Assembly: GCA_025360015.1 (NCBI GenBank)
Contig: JANYCZ010000045.1
Location: 78,951-142,950 of the forward strand
Direction: 5' to 3'
DNA length: 64,000 bases
Source of the DNA: Verrucomicrobiota bacterium
GTDB taxonomy: Bacteria > Verrucomicrobiota > Verrucomicrobiia > Verrucomicrobiales > Verrucomicrobiaceae
This document shows, piece by piece, positions 7,339-16,065 of the stretch (positions are counted from its first letter, which is position 1; each line of letters begins with the position of its first letter). Below the pieces are notes generated by a model. The model searched no databases. It saw nothing but the letters and a program-made list of their open reading frames with translations, and was not told the origin of the DNA. Position numbers and translations under genes: made by a program.

Positions 7339-8391
7339 TCATGACACAAGACCCCGCCTCATGCATTCGTCCAGCAGCACCCGCGTCGGAATATTCAAAT
7401 CCACCCGTAGCGCCTCAGCCAGCGGCAGCCATTGAAACTCCTGCGCCTCTTCGTTCAGCATCACCTGTGGCTGCGCCTCCGCACAGCGGGCGATGTAGTT
7501 CAGCAGCAGAAAGTGCGCCGAGCGCTGAAACTCCGGCGGCTCGATGCAGTCCTGCACCATCACCCATTCGATGTCCTGCAGCGTGAGCGCGGTTTCCTCC
7601 GCGATCTCCCGCACCAGCGCTGCCTCGCAGGTCTCCCCGCGTTTGATCTTCCCACCGGGGATGCCCCAGCGGTGGCTCCACTTGTGCGTGCGGATCAGCA
7701 GCATCTCGCCCTTGGAGTTTAAGATGAGCGCCCCCACCGTGGCCACCGGATAGGCCCCGTCCCCGCCGCTCAAAGGCCCCAGCAGGGCGGGCAGGCGTGA
7801 CAAATCGCGCACCATCATATCCGGCGCGGCCGTCAGCAGCGTCTCCGCACTCTCATACCCCGTGCAGGTGGCGATGGTCACCACTCCGGCGGCGTGGCCG
7901 GCATCGATGTCATGCCGCATGTCGCCGATGAAGGCCGTCTCCGCTGCGGCCATGTCCAGCTCCGCCAGCAGCCCATGGATTTCGGTGCGTTTGTCGATGA
8001 CTCCGCAGCGCATCACCTCAAACGCGTCCCGCACCCCCAGCGCCTGCGCCTGGGCCGTCACATGCGCCAGCGGCGCACTGCTCAGCACCACCACCCGCCT
8101 GCCCGTGGCTGCGGCAAACTGGAGGAACTCCCCCGCATGCGGCAGCAGCGTCACGACTTCCGGCTCCTTGGGAAAGTGCTCCAGATAGAGCTGCTGCAGC
8201 CGCTCCAGCGGCATCCCCGGCAGCATCTCCGCAAAAAACTCCGTGTACGGCAGGCGAAAGCGCCCCTTGAACTCCTCCCGCGTCAGCTCCGCCACCCCGG
8301 CGCTCCGCAGCATGCCATTCACCGCACGCAGCACCCCTGGCAGGTCATCCACCAGCGTGCCGGACCAGTCGAGCAATAGGTTCCGAATCAT
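7339..8391 (-). CDS. HAD phosphatase-like / Nudix hydrolase fusion
   Basis: This is a 350-residue two-domain protein. Residues 1-210 form a HAD-superfamily domain: motif I is DWSGT (Asp8), then Ser104/105 in VVLSSAP, Lys134 and GDMRHD (Asp157, Asp161). The second Asp of the usual DxDGT is Ser, as in the DWAGT of phosphonatases, so classic phosphatase activity is uncertain. Residues about 215-345 are a Nudix domain with a full box: GGKIKRGE (246-253) and REIAEE (261-266). Nudix enzymes split nucleoside-diphosphate-linked compounds. Because folB follows at 7 nt, I infer a role in processing dihydroneopterin triphosphate. ATG 8391 was preferred over the longer frame because it starts right at the HAD domain. 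Confidence 0.85.
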   Translation of the reverse strand: MIRNLLLDWSGTLVDDLPGVLRAVNGMLRSAGVAELTREEFKGRFRLPYTEFFAEMLPGMPLERLQQLYLEHFPKEPEVVTLLPHAGEFLQFAAATGRRVVVLSSAPLAHVTAQAQALGVRDAFEVMRCGVIDKRTEIHGLLAELDMAAAETAFIGDMRHDIDAGHAAGVVTIATCTGYESAETLLTAAPDMMVRDLSRLPALLGPLSGGDGAYPVATVGALILNSKGEMLLIRTHKWSHRWGIPGGKIKRGETCEAALVREIAEETALTLQDIEWVMVQDCIEPPEFQRSAHFLLLNYIARCAEAQPQVMLNEEAQEFQWLPLAEALRVDLNIPTRVLLDECMRRGLVS

Positions 8392-8433
8392 GTGCGCTCG
8401 CCTTAACTGCGCCCCCGCCGCTTTGCAAACCAT

Positions 8434-9066
8434 TCACCGCTGGCGGCGGCGGCCCAGCAGCCACAGTCCGGCTACCCCCAGCAGCAGCACCCCACCCGGC
8501 TCTGGCACAGGCGTCGTCGGCGAGGTCACAAAATCAATGCCGTAATGGATCTGGTCAGACCCCTCCTGAATCCAGAAGGTGTAGTTTCCCGGCGGCAGCG
8601 GACCATTAAAACCGATACCGCCAAACTCCGGCCCGGCATCCAGCAGCGCCAGCAGATCTGTATAAGTATTGCCAAAGCCATCCGTGCCGTAGCCCCACAG
8701 CGAGTTGCTCAGGTGGTTCGAAGGATCGCCCATGTTGATCGAGCCGCCATTCGCTATCGCCATAAAGGACTGATTGTTGGTCTTGCCGCTGGTGGCCGAG
8801 TAGCTCAGCAAATTGATGCCCGTTAGATCATAGCCTGGGGCGACTGTAAAATTCCAGACGTCCGCATCCATCGGCCCGGTGCCCCCGAGTGACCCCATCG
8901 TGCCCGAAATCATATTATCCCCTGAGGCCAAGGTGCCTAGCAGCGTCGGCGCACTGCCAGAGTCAGACAGGTCACCATTGAGCACCTCATCCCAAGTCAA
9001 TGCCTGCGCCGTGCCAAACGGCAGGACGAGCGCAGCAAGCAAAGCGAGAATACGAGACACCGGCAT
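8434..9066 (-). CDS. PEP-CTERM sorting-signal protein
   Basis: This 210-residue secreted protein has an N-terminal signal peptide (MPVSRILALLAALVL, cleavage near AQA) and a C-terminal PEP-CTERM tail: PVPEPG, a hydrophobic stretch (VLLLGVAGLWLLG) and RRRQR. Such tails are recognised by exosortase for sorting to the cell surface. The middle is Gly/Asn/Ser-rich, ends in GNYTFWIQEG and resembles secreted bacterial beta-sandwich proteins. ATG 9066 was chosen because a consensus promoter ends only 9 nt before it, which excludes the longer open frame. Confidence 0.8.
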   Translation of the reverse strand: MPVSRILALLAALVLPFGTAQALTWDEVLNGDLSDSGSAPTLLGTLASGDNMISGTMGSLGGTGPMDADVWNFTVAPGYDLTGINLLSYSATSGKTNNQSFMAIANGGSINMGDPSNHLSNSLWGYGTDGFGNTYTDLLALLDAGPEFGGIGFNGPLPPGNYTFWIQEGSDQIHYGIDFVTSPTTPVPEPGGVLLLGVAGLWLLGRRRQR

Positions 9067-9075
9067 ATTATTGCA

Positions 9076-9104
9076 ATTATAGTAAACATTGTAAATAATG
9101 TCAA
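9076..9104 (-). promoter_or_regulatory. Perfect sigma-70 consensus promoter, leaderless arrangement
   Basis: On the minus strand TTGACA (9104-9099) and TATAAT (9081-9076) are separated by exactly 17 nt, matching the consensus at all 12 positions. The ATG of the PEP-CTERM gene follows the -10 box after 9 nt, so the transcript would have almost no 5' leader. Confidence 0.75.
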
Positions 9105-9191
9105 CGGGACTGACTGTTTTCCTCATCTGAACTTTCTACCGCGCCCATTTCGGGCTCGCTTCTCCCCGCCCACCCCTGCATTTTGGCAGGC

Positions 9192-9815
9192 ATGCGTTCC
9201 CTGCTCTGCCTGCTCCCTCTTTTCCTGTTGCCATCCTGCGTCCATATTTTCACCACCCGTGTGGAATACCAGGCCACCGCCCCGGCTCCCACGGTCGGCG
9301 GCAGTGCTTTCAGGGCGGAATTTATCCCCAAGGGAACGGAATCTGGCATCGCCCTCAGCGCCATGATCGTCGGCGGTGCCATGGTGGCCGAAGTCGGCCC
9401 CTACCAGATGCGCCTGCACGCCTTTGGCCAGCCGACGGACCAGCAGTGGTTTGAAATCAAAAGCATGCGCCTCAGTGGCATCGACCATTTCGAGGCCCCC
9501 ATGGAGGCCCGGGGCTTTGCCGGTCGCGCCGAATTCAAGCCCACCCAAACCCCCGGCACCACCCGCGCCAGCCTCCTGCTGGGCCCCTACATCAAACTGG
9601 ATGCCAAAAAGCAGCGCAACATTGTCTTGGTGGCGGACGTCGCCGTCATGCGCCGCAGCGGCCTCACCCGCGGCACCCTCAGCATCCCGCTGGCCCTGAC
9701 CAAGACCCGACGCCGCGAAAGCACCAACGTCATCAAAGAGGTCATGCACGACATCCGCGACCGCGACAAGCCCGACATCCCCAGCGGTCTGCCTCCGCCG
9801 CCGGAAAAGCCGTAA
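9192..9815 (+). CDS. Putative lipoprotein of unknown function
   Basis: This 207-residue protein has a lipoprotein signal, LLPLFLLPSC, placing the lipidated Cys at about residue 16. ATG 9192 is preferred over a TTG 9 nt earlier. The mature part looks beta-rich, with a Pro-rich tail (SGLPPPPEKP). I recognise no domain. It runs divergently from the PEP-CTERM gene and is followed after 114 nt by the isomerase-like gene, with no evidence of a functional link. Confidence 0.65.
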   Translation: MRSLLCLLPLFLLPSCVHIFTTRVEYQATAPAPTVGGSAFRAEFIPKGTESGIALSAMIVGGAMVAEVGPYQMRLHAFGQPTDQQWFEIKSMRLSGIDHFEAPMEARGFAGRAEFKPTQTPGTTRASLLLGPYIKLDAKKQRNIVLVADVAVMRRSGLTRGTLSIPLALTKTRRRESTNVIKEVMHDIRDRDKPDIPSGLPPPPEKP

Positions 9816-9929
9816 GACCCCGCCGCACTTTGGCGCTGGACAGTTCGCGCTCGTTCGCTCCAATGCCGCTCCACCGGCCGTTCTGGCCGCCGTGATTTCT
9901 CCAACGCAATCCACCACCACACTCACACC

Positions 9930-10793
9930 ATGGGCAAAATCCAATTCGGTTCCGAAGTCTACACCTGGTTCATGCAGGGCACCGGCAAAGGCTACGACAA
10001 CAAGCTCGACCACATGATCAAGGTCGCCGCAGAAGCAGGCTTCACCGGCATCGAACCCATGGTGCTGGAAATCTCCCAGAGCGCCCTCGGCTGCTCCAAG
10101 TACTGGCTCGGTGACTTCTGCGATCCCATCAAGCTCAAGGACGTGCTGCAGCAGCACAACATGCAGCTCGCCGGCCTCGCCCTCGTCTGCGCCTGGGACG
10201 GTGAAACCGAAGCGCCGAATGAAAAGGAAGCCGCTGATTTCACCCTCAACTTCCTCAAGCACTTCCCCGGCTCCATGCTCGGCACGGTGACGCTGCCCTC
10301 CGGCCGCAAGGACAACCTGCAGAGCCGCCGCCTCAACATCGCCAAGAACGTCAACGCCGTCTCCAAGCGCGCTGCGGATCTCGGCCTCAAGTGCTCCTAC
10401 CACCCGAACTCCCCGCCCGCCTCCCTCGTCCGCACGCAGGAAGATTATGACGTCGTCCTCAGCAGCCTCGACCCCAAAGTCACCGGCTGGACACCCGACG
10501 TCGGCCACATCATCCGCGGCGGCATGGACGTCATCGCCACCCTCAACAAGTGGCAGCACCTGGTGAACCACATCCATTACAAAGACTTCTCCGGCAACGG
10601 CGCCGAGCCTTGGGCCCAGATGGGCACTGGCAAGCTCGACTTCCACAAAGTCACCGAATGGCTCGTCTCCCGCAATTACTCCGGCTGGATCATCTGCGAA
10701 GACGAAGCCCATGTGGCCGTCGATGATCCGGATGGTGTGACGAAGCAGAATGGGGAATGGTGCAAGGCGAACTTGCTGCCGATCGTGGCGTAA
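9930..10793 (+). CDS. Sugar phosphate isomerase/epimerase-like TIM-barrel protein
   Basis: The 287-residue protein fits the AP-endonuclease-2/xylose-isomerase-like TIM-barrel family (IolE/Hps-type). Visible metal-ligand patterns include AGFTGIEPM near residue 36, CSYHPNSPP, GWTPDVGHI with Asp/His, VNHIHYKDF and a late GWIICEDE. These acids and histidines normally bind a divalent metal. Typical reactions are isomerisation or epimerisation of sugars and inositol derivatives; the substrate is not clear here. The neighbouring genes are unrelated, and a strong terminator follows. Confidence 0.78.
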   Translation: MGKIQFGSEVYTWFMQGTGKGYDNKLDHMIKVAAEAGFTGIEPMVLEISQSALGCSKYWLGDFCDPIKLKDVLQQHNMQLAGLALVCAWDGETEAPNEKEAADFTLNFLKHFPGSMLGTVTLPSGRKDNLQSRRLNIAKNVNAVSKRAADLGLKCSYHPNSPPASLVRTQEDYDVVLSSLDPKVTGWTPDVGHIIRGGMDVIATLNKWQHLVNHIHYKDFSGNGAEPWAQMGTGKLDFHKVTEWLVSRNYSGWIICEDEAHVAVDDPDGVTKQNGEWCKANLLPIVA

Positions 10794-10831
10794 GCTGCTG
10801 CATCGCAGAGAACCAAGCTCTCTAGAGATTC

Positions 10832-10866
10832 AACGCCCTCTTCCGTTTGGGAGAGGGCGTTTTTTG
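10832..10866 (+). terminator. Rho-independent terminator
   Basis: The arms AACGCCCTCT (10832-10841) and AGAGGGCGTT (10852-10861) form a perfect 10-bp stem with a 10-nt loop, followed by a T run. It ends the isomerase-like gene. The rest of 10867-11063 holds no recognisable gene and is AT-rich close to the next start. Confidence 0.85.
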
Positions 10867-11063
10867 TGTGACACACGGGCGCCCGGTCTCTCCGCAGCGG
10901 TGCGTCCGGATCTCCATGCGTACCTGGCCCCAGTGCCGGCGAATCTGAACTCCCCGGCGGCGCTCATCAACTCGGGGATTAGATGACAGGTATTTCCGCC
11001 GCATGATCGTTAAGCGAAAGTTTTTCTCAGTTTAAAAAGAAGTGTCCTCAGTTAGTTTCCTTC

Positions 11064-11378
11064 ATGGAAGACGTCGTCATTGACCAAATAGCGCTCTCGG
11101 AAAAAACGGGGAAGATCATTTTATCTTTGAATCACTCCGATCCCTGGGATGACGACTCGGTGCTAAAGACGCTGTTGGCGAGGATCGGCGGATACGTTTC
11201 AGCGTTTGAATCTGGTTCGATCTCAGAGCACCTTCCTGAAGCGGTCGGGAAATCGGCTATTATCCGGGTCGTCTTTACCACGCGCCCTGATGACAAAGCG
11301 TCCAACTGGCTAGCCTCGCTTCAAACCCGGCTGAAAGAGCGCGGCATCGGTTTGGAACTTCTCTATGTGGGGTATTAA
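11064..11378 (+). CDS. Small hypothetical protein, DUF6572-like
   Basis: A 104-residue soluble protein. Its start VIDQIALSEKTGKIILSLNHSDPWDDD and the later block SGSISEHLPEAVGKSAIIRV resemble the DUF6572 family, which has no known function. The assignment is by pattern only. The gene is preceded by an AT-rich stretch and stands alone. Confidence 0.5.
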   Translation: MEDVVIDQIALSEKTGKIILSLNHSDPWDDDSVLKTLLARIGGYVSAFESGSISEHLPEAVGKSAIIRVVFTTRPDDKASNWLASLQTRLKERGIGLELLYVGY

Positions 11379-11454
11379 GAAGACAGGAAGAAACCATTCA
11401 TCTGCCCTGTTTCAAAACGGTTGCTAGTCCTCAATCCATGAGCCAGACCGAGCC

Positions 11455-12051
11455 ATGAAAACCATCGCGCACCGGGGAGGCATGGGACAGGGAATGCAAA
11501 ACACCCCTGCCGGGGTGCGCCTCGCCGCACAGCATCAAGCGGACTTTGTGGAACTAGACGTGGTCCGCGCTGCGCACTGTGGATTCCACTGCGCGCATCA
11601 TGGGTGGAATGCGAAGTCCGAGCTTCACGATTGCCTGGCGGAACTCGGAGCGAACATGGGCCTCGTCGCTCATTTGAAGGGGAATTATGCCGAGGCAGAT
11701 CTCGTGCGCTTGGCCGAGTACCTAGCACCGCATCTCCCCTTGGAAAAGGTGGTCTTTGCCTCTCACCGAAGCGGCGTTTTGCGGAGATTGCGGCAGTTGA
11801 TGCCGACCGCACGAGTGGCGCGCTTTGGGCTACTCCCAGCCCTTGTGGGGCTGTGGCAGCAACAGCCCTGGCAGTGCTGCATGATCAACCAATCGGTGCT
11901 GACACGCTGGCTCGTGAAGGCGCTCCAGCAGCGAGGCTATGAGGTGGTCGCAAGCTGTGTGTGGGAACTGCGATCCAGGCGGAACGTGGAGCAGTTGGGT
12001 GTGGATGGGGCCTTTGTTAATTTACTTGAAGGCAAAAGCTGCCGTGCATGA
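11455..12051 (+). CDS. Compact glycerophosphodiester phosphodiesterase-like protein
   Basis: The start IAHRGGMGQGMQNTPAGV and DFVELDVV match the first strands of GDPD enzymes, which hydrolyse glycerophosphodiesters to glycerol-3-phosphate. The C-terminus (YEVVASCVWE...LGVDGAFVN) matches the last strands, where family members read W-V...GVDGIITD. At 198 residues it is about 40-60 shorter than usual. The expected ENT is QNT, and the region that should hold the catalytic HD reads AHHGWNA. Activity may therefore be altered or lost. No frame change is evident. Confidence 0.6.
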   Translation: MKTIAHRGGMGQGMQNTPAGVRLAAQHQADFVELDVVRAAHCGFHCAHHGWNAKSELHDCLAELGANMGLVAHLKGNYAEADLVRLAEYLAPHLPLEKVVFASHRSGVLRRLRQLMPTARVARFGLLPALVGLWQQQPWQCCMINQSVLTRWLVKALQQRGYEVVASCVWELRSRRNVEQLGVDGAFVNLLEGKSCRA

Positions 12052-12137
12052 CTGGCACCCAGTGACGTCCTCACACCAACAACGGCCCAGCCATGCGCTC
12101 TGCCTCAGCCGATTGCTTGATGCAGACGCCCCCCCTC

Positions 12138-12896
12138 ATGAACACAGACCCACAAGCCACTCTCAGCAAGGTGCCAGAAGTCACGCTGATCTTCTGGATC
12201 ATCAAAATCCTGGCGACCACGCTGGGCGAGACGGGCGGCGATGCCGTTTCGATGTCGCTGAATCTCGGGTACCTTGTCAGCACTGGCATCTTTGCCGTCT
12301 TGTTCCTGGTCGCGGTTTCCGCCCAGGTGCGCTCCAGGAAATTTCATCCATTCCTCTACTGGGCCACCATCATCGCCACGACCACCGTGGGCACGACGCT
12401 GGCAGATTTCTCCACTCGCTCACTCGGCATTGGTTATGCGGGTGGCAGCTTGATCCTGTTTGCCCTGCTGATGGCTTCCCTGTTCGTCTGGAAACGCGCC
12501 CTGGGTTCCGTGGCCGTGGACACCGTCAGCTCGCCCAAGTCCGAAATGTTCTACTGGGTGACGATCATGTTCTCCCAGACCCTGGGCACCGCCCTGGGAG
12601 ATTGGACGGCGGACACCGCCCATCTTGGCTACGCGGGTGCCGCTCTTGTGTTTGGCACGCTGCTGGCCCTTGTCGCGGCAGCTTATTACTGGACGAAGAT
12701 TTCACGCACGGCTTTGTTTTGGGCTGCGTTTATCCTGACGCGACCCCTTGGCGCGGTCGTCGGCGACTTCCTAGACAAACCACGCGATCACGGCGGCCTG
12801 GCTTTGAGCCGCTATACTGCTTCTGGGGCCTTACTCGGACTGGTAGTGCTACTCATCGTTTGCCTTCCGAATAGACCTGCCAAGCGGTCCCATTGA
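12138..12896 (+). CDS. DUF347 (COG4705) four-repeat membrane protein
   Basis: The protein has four internal repeats of two helices each, typical of DUF347/COG4705: KVPEVTLIFWIIKILATTLG, FLYWATIIATTTVGTTLAD, MFYWVTIMFSQTLGTALGD and LFWAAFILTRPLGAVVGD. About eight transmembrane segments are expected in 252 residues. The repeated T-x-G-D/E motifs could line a transport path, but function is not known to me. ATG 12138 gives a short polar N-terminus before the first repeat; ATG 12120 is an alternative. Confidence 0.8.
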   Translation: MNTDPQATLSKVPEVTLIFWIIKILATTLGETGGDAVSMSLNLGYLVSTGIFAVLFLVAVSAQVRSRKFHPFLYWATIIATTTVGTTLADFSTRSLGIGYAGGSLILFALLMASLFVWKRALGSVAVDTVSSPKSEMFYWVTIMFSQTLGTALGDWTADTAHLGYAGAALVFGTLLALVAAAYYWTKISRTALFWAAFILTRPLGAVVGDFLDKPRDHGGLALSRYTASGALLGLVVLLIVCLPNRPAKRSH

Positions 12897-13087
12897 GCGG
12901 CCAACGCGTGCTCCCATGAGCTATGCTCTGATAGGGACACACTCGAACAGCCAATGACCACGCCTCCATCGGAGGTGAAGAAATCGGATGCAGGCAGTCG
13001 CTCGTATGGCATCTGTCGGGTCATCAGCGCAGTCCACCCCGCCGTGACCTGATTCGAAGCTTTGGGCGCGGCGCAGCACCATCCCAA

Positions 13088-13834
13088 ATGAACGCTCAGA
13101 TACCCCTGCTTTTGTGCCTGGCTTTAACGGCTTATATTTCCGTTTCCCCCGTGTCTGCCGACGATGTGTATTTCAATGACTTCAACGGGCCGGTCGGTTC
13201 AAAGTACCCGGAGTGGACATCCTCTGCAATCACGTATGCCAGCACTGCCACTCCGCCGGGAAAGGGCACGCTGCCACCACCGATGGTGAGCAGCACAGAG
13301 TCTCCAAATCATGCACAAAAATTTCTCGGTGAGTTTGGCGGCCCCCCGATTGGAATGGCGGGCGACCCTGGCTACAACCATACACGGGTGGAGCAGACTG
13401 TGACCCTCTCACTTCACGACCTCCCCCAGCATACAAAACTCAAGGTGTCGTTCGATCTTTACCTGCTGAAGTCATGGGACGGGACAAGCCCGGCTTACGG
13501 TCCCGACCGCTGGAGCTTAGTCATCGCCGGAGGTCGCACTTTGTTTGCTTCGACGTTCTCGAACAACCCAAAGGTGCAGACCGAAGGATGCTACCAGGAC
13601 TATCCGCACCCGAAGAGCGCGCCCCAAAGCGGGGCCGCCTCTACAAAAAGGCTGGGATACAGCGACTACTTTACAGACAGCAGTTATCACTTCGATTTTA
13701 CCTTCGAGCATTCTGACAGCAAAGTGATGCTGAATTTCTGCAGCAGTCTGTTCGAGGGCAAGGGCACAGCAGACGAGAGCTGGGGTCTTGATAATGTGAA
13801 AGTTTCAACATCCGCCCCAATCCCCGGCGAATGA
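13088..13834 (+). CDS. Secreted protein with lectin-like beta-sandwich pattern
   Basis: A 248-residue protein with a signal peptide ending near VSA-DD. The mature part begins VYFNDFNGPVGSKYPEW and ends ESWGLDNVKV, a pattern common in secreted beta-sandwich modules that bind carbohydrates. There is no sorting tail. It might bind polysaccharide, but no family can be named. Nothing recognisable lies in the roughly 190 bp before it. Confidence 0.6.
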   Translation: MNAQIPLLLCLALTAYISVSPVSADDVYFNDFNGPVGSKYPEWTSSAITYASTATPPGKGTLPPPMVSSTESPNHAQKFLGEFGGPPIGMAGDPGYNHTRVEQTVTLSLHDLPQHTKLKVSFDLYLLKSWDGTSPAYGPDRWSLVIAGGRTLFASTFSNNPKVQTEGCYQDYPHPKSAPQSGAASTKRLGYSDYFTDSSYHFDFTFEHSDSKVMLNFCSSLFEGKGTADESWGLDNVKVSTSAPIPGE

Positions 13835-13912
13835 CTGAGCAGCCAGCAACCAGAGCCCGACTGATTTAAGAAACCGATGTCGGCCAGCTCATTGCCACCT
13901 TCCACCACCCCC

Positions 13913-14992
13913 ATGAAACAACCACTCCTCACCGCCATCCTCACGCTTGCAGCATTCGCCTCGGGAAACGCAGGAGAGACAGTCGTCTTTGAATCGGTCA
14001 AACTCACGGCAGCGACCGTCATCAACTGGGAGCTGCGCAACAACGAAACGGTGGATGCGAAGAAGATCGGCGGCCCGCTTTCCATCAAACTGGAGAGCTG
14101 CAAGGGCATTGTTATCACCGCCTGTGACCTGAACTCCATCGAACTCATCGGCTGCCAGGACATCACCATTCGCAATTGCCGGATTCATGACTCCGAGCGC
14201 ATCGCCGTGCAGATCGGCGGCTGCACGGATGTGGTCGTCGAAGGCTGCAGGATCGAGAACGTGGTGTCGGGCGTCTATGCAGTCGGCGGCCATGGCATCC
14301 GGGTGCTGGGCAACTTCATGCGCAATATGAAAGGCCCCTTCCCACGCGGTCAGGCGGCGCAGTTTGACGAGGTCACAGGCACCAACAATGCCATCTGCTA
14401 CAACTACGTCATCAACGAGCGCGGCAGGAGCGTTCCCGAGGACTGCATCAACCTCTACAAATCTGCTGGCACGGCGGAATCACCCGTCCTCGTCGAGAAC
14501 AACTACCTCACGGGCGATCCCGTCGCCGGCAGCCAGGACAAGAGCCCCAACGGCTCCGGCATCATGCTCGGCGACGAGGGCGGCGCGCACATCCTCTGCC
14601 GCAAGAACACCATCCTCTCCGCCGCACAGATGGGCATCGGCGTGGCAGGCGGCCACTTCATCCGCGTCGAGGACAATTTTGTCTTCGGCCTGAAATCCAA
14701 CGTCACCAGCCAGGGCATGTACGTGTGGAACCAGAGCAAGCAGCCCTGCGACCACATCACCCTCGCACGCAACCGCGTACACTGGGTGAACAAGGAGGGC
14801 GAAGAATTCTCCTTCTGGAACGGCGGCGGCGCGACGGACCTCACCGAAACCGACAACCACTTCTCCGATGCCGCCCTCCTCTCCGAGGCCCCGCCCCCAC
14901 CACCCAGCAAAGCACCGCTGCCGCCCAAGCCATGGGTCACCATGAACGCCGATGGCACGCAGAAGGTGCGGTTGGGGTGGAAGATAGAATGA
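13913..14992 (+). CDS. Secreted right-handed parallel beta-helix protein
   Basis: This 359-residue protein has a signal peptide (MKQPLLTAILTLAAFASGNA) and successive coils such as ITACDLNSIELIGCQDITI, RNCRIHDSERIAVQIGGC and VEGCRIENVVSGVYAVGGH. These are the regular repeats of a pectate-lyase-like or NosD-like beta helix. Such folds usually bind or cleave polysaccharides. No catalytic set can be picked out. A Pro-rich tail follows the helix. ATG 13913 was preferred over one 36 nt earlier because it opens directly on the signal peptide. Confidence 0.75.
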   Translation: MKQPLLTAILTLAAFASGNAGETVVFESVKLTAATVINWELRNNETVDAKKIGGPLSIKLESCKGIVITACDLNSIELIGCQDITIRNCRIHDSERIAVQIGGCTDVVVEGCRIENVVSGVYAVGGHGIRVLGNFMRNMKGPFPRGQAAQFDEVTGTNNAICYNYVINERGRSVPEDCINLYKSAGTAESPVLVENNYLTGDPVAGSQDKSPNGSGIMLGDEGGAHILCRKNTILSAAQMGIGVAGGHFIRVEDNFVFGLKSNVTSQGMYVWNQSKQPCDHITLARNRVHWVNKEGEEFSFWNGGGATDLTETDNHFSDAALLSEAPPPPPSKAPLPPKPWVTMNADGTQKVRLGWKIE

Positions 14993-15024
14993 TCTAACAG
15001 TGAGGCCGGCACACAGAAAATACC

Positions 15025-15984
15025 ATGAATAGCCATCACGCACCAACCAGAGCAAACAAGCCACGGCACCCCTCACTCTGGGCTGTAGCACTGTTGACCA
15101 GCCTTTTCGCTGGAGTCAGTTGCCTCGCAGAAAATCCCACGTCTTCCACTGTGCCACCGGGATTCACACCCTTGTTTGACGGGACCTCGCTCACAGGCTG
15201 GCACTCGGTGCCGCGACTCGGAATGCCCAAGACGGCCAGCGAAGCACTGGCCGCGTCTGGTGCACCGGTAGCCAAGAGCGCGAAGGACGACGCGACGGGC
15301 ATTTGGAATGTGCGCGAGGGCGTGATCGAAGGTGGGCAGAGCGCGCAGCGGTTCCTTCACCGCGAAGACGGCGTGGAATGGGGCTTTGGCAATTACCTGC
15401 TCTCGGATGCGACCTTTGGTGATTTCGAACTGATCGTTGACGCACGCCCCGACTGGCCTTGCGATACCGGCATCTACGTCCGCTCCACCATCCTCGGCCA
15501 GGGTTTCCAAATCCTGCTCGATCATCGCGGCGACGACCCCGCAGGCATCGGCGGCAGCGTGGGCTTTCTCTACCTTCGCGGCCTCGGGAACTTCAGAGTC
15601 TCACCCTACAATTTCCGCTGGACCGTCGGCACAGACGGGCAGCCTGCGAAGGTGCAGTTGATCCCCGGCACCGATGGCGTGACCCAGATGGACTTCGCCG
15701 CCAGGAATGAAGACTTCCAGCGTGCCTGGCACATGAACGGCTGGAACCGCTTCCGCATCCGCGTTGTCGGTGCGCAGCCACGCATCACCGTGTGGATCAA
15801 TGAGGTAAAAATTTCCGAGTGCGACACCGCCGCCATCCAGCACCCCGGCTACAATGCGGCGGACTCGCAAAAACTGCTCGGCCCAGCAGGACACATCGCC
15901 TTCGAAGTCCACGACGGCCCACCCTGGCGCTGGGGCGTCGGCAAAGTCTCGCGCTGGCGAAATATTTTCATCAAGCGGCTTTGA
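15025..15984 (+). CDS. DUF1080 (3-keto-disaccharide hydrolase-type) secreted protein
   Basis: A 319-residue protein with an N-terminal hydrophobic signal (about residues 18-36) and one DUF1080 domain: GFTPLFDGTSLTGWHSV at the start, GFGNYLLSDATFGDFEL in the middle and WRNIFIKRL at the end. DUF1080 folds as a lectin-like sandwich; some members hydrolyse 3-keto-glycosides. It follows the beta-helix gene on the same strand, so both may serve polysaccharide use. The same domain begins the 1,116-residue protein at 53643. Confidence 0.82.
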   Translation: MNSHHAPTRANKPRHPSLWAVALLTSLFAGVSCLAENPTSSTVPPGFTPLFDGTSLTGWHSVPRLGMPKTASEALAASGAPVAKSAKDDATGIWNVREGVIEGGQSAQRFLHREDGVEWGFGNYLLSDATFGDFELIVDARPDWPCDTGIYVRSTILGQGFQILLDHRGDDPAGIGGSVGFLYLRGLGNFRVSPYNFRWTVGTDGQPAKVQLIPGTDGVTQMDFAARNEDFQRAWHMNGWNRFRIRVVGAQPRITVWINEVKISECDTAAIQHPGYNAADSQKLLGPAGHIAFEVHDGPPWRWGVGKVSRWRNIFIKRL

Positions 15985-16065
15985 GCAGCGGGCACGTTGC
16001 TCAGAGCCAGTTCAACCAGCGTCATCGGTGAGCATTCACTTCAAAAAAGCCTTCTTATGTCGCCT

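Noticed and set aside
9123..10712. Long minus-strand frame antisense to the isomerase-like gene
   Set aside because: It covers two clearly coding genes on the other strand and its translation is Gly/Val/Ala/Asp-rich low-complexity, typical of a shadow in high-GC DNA.
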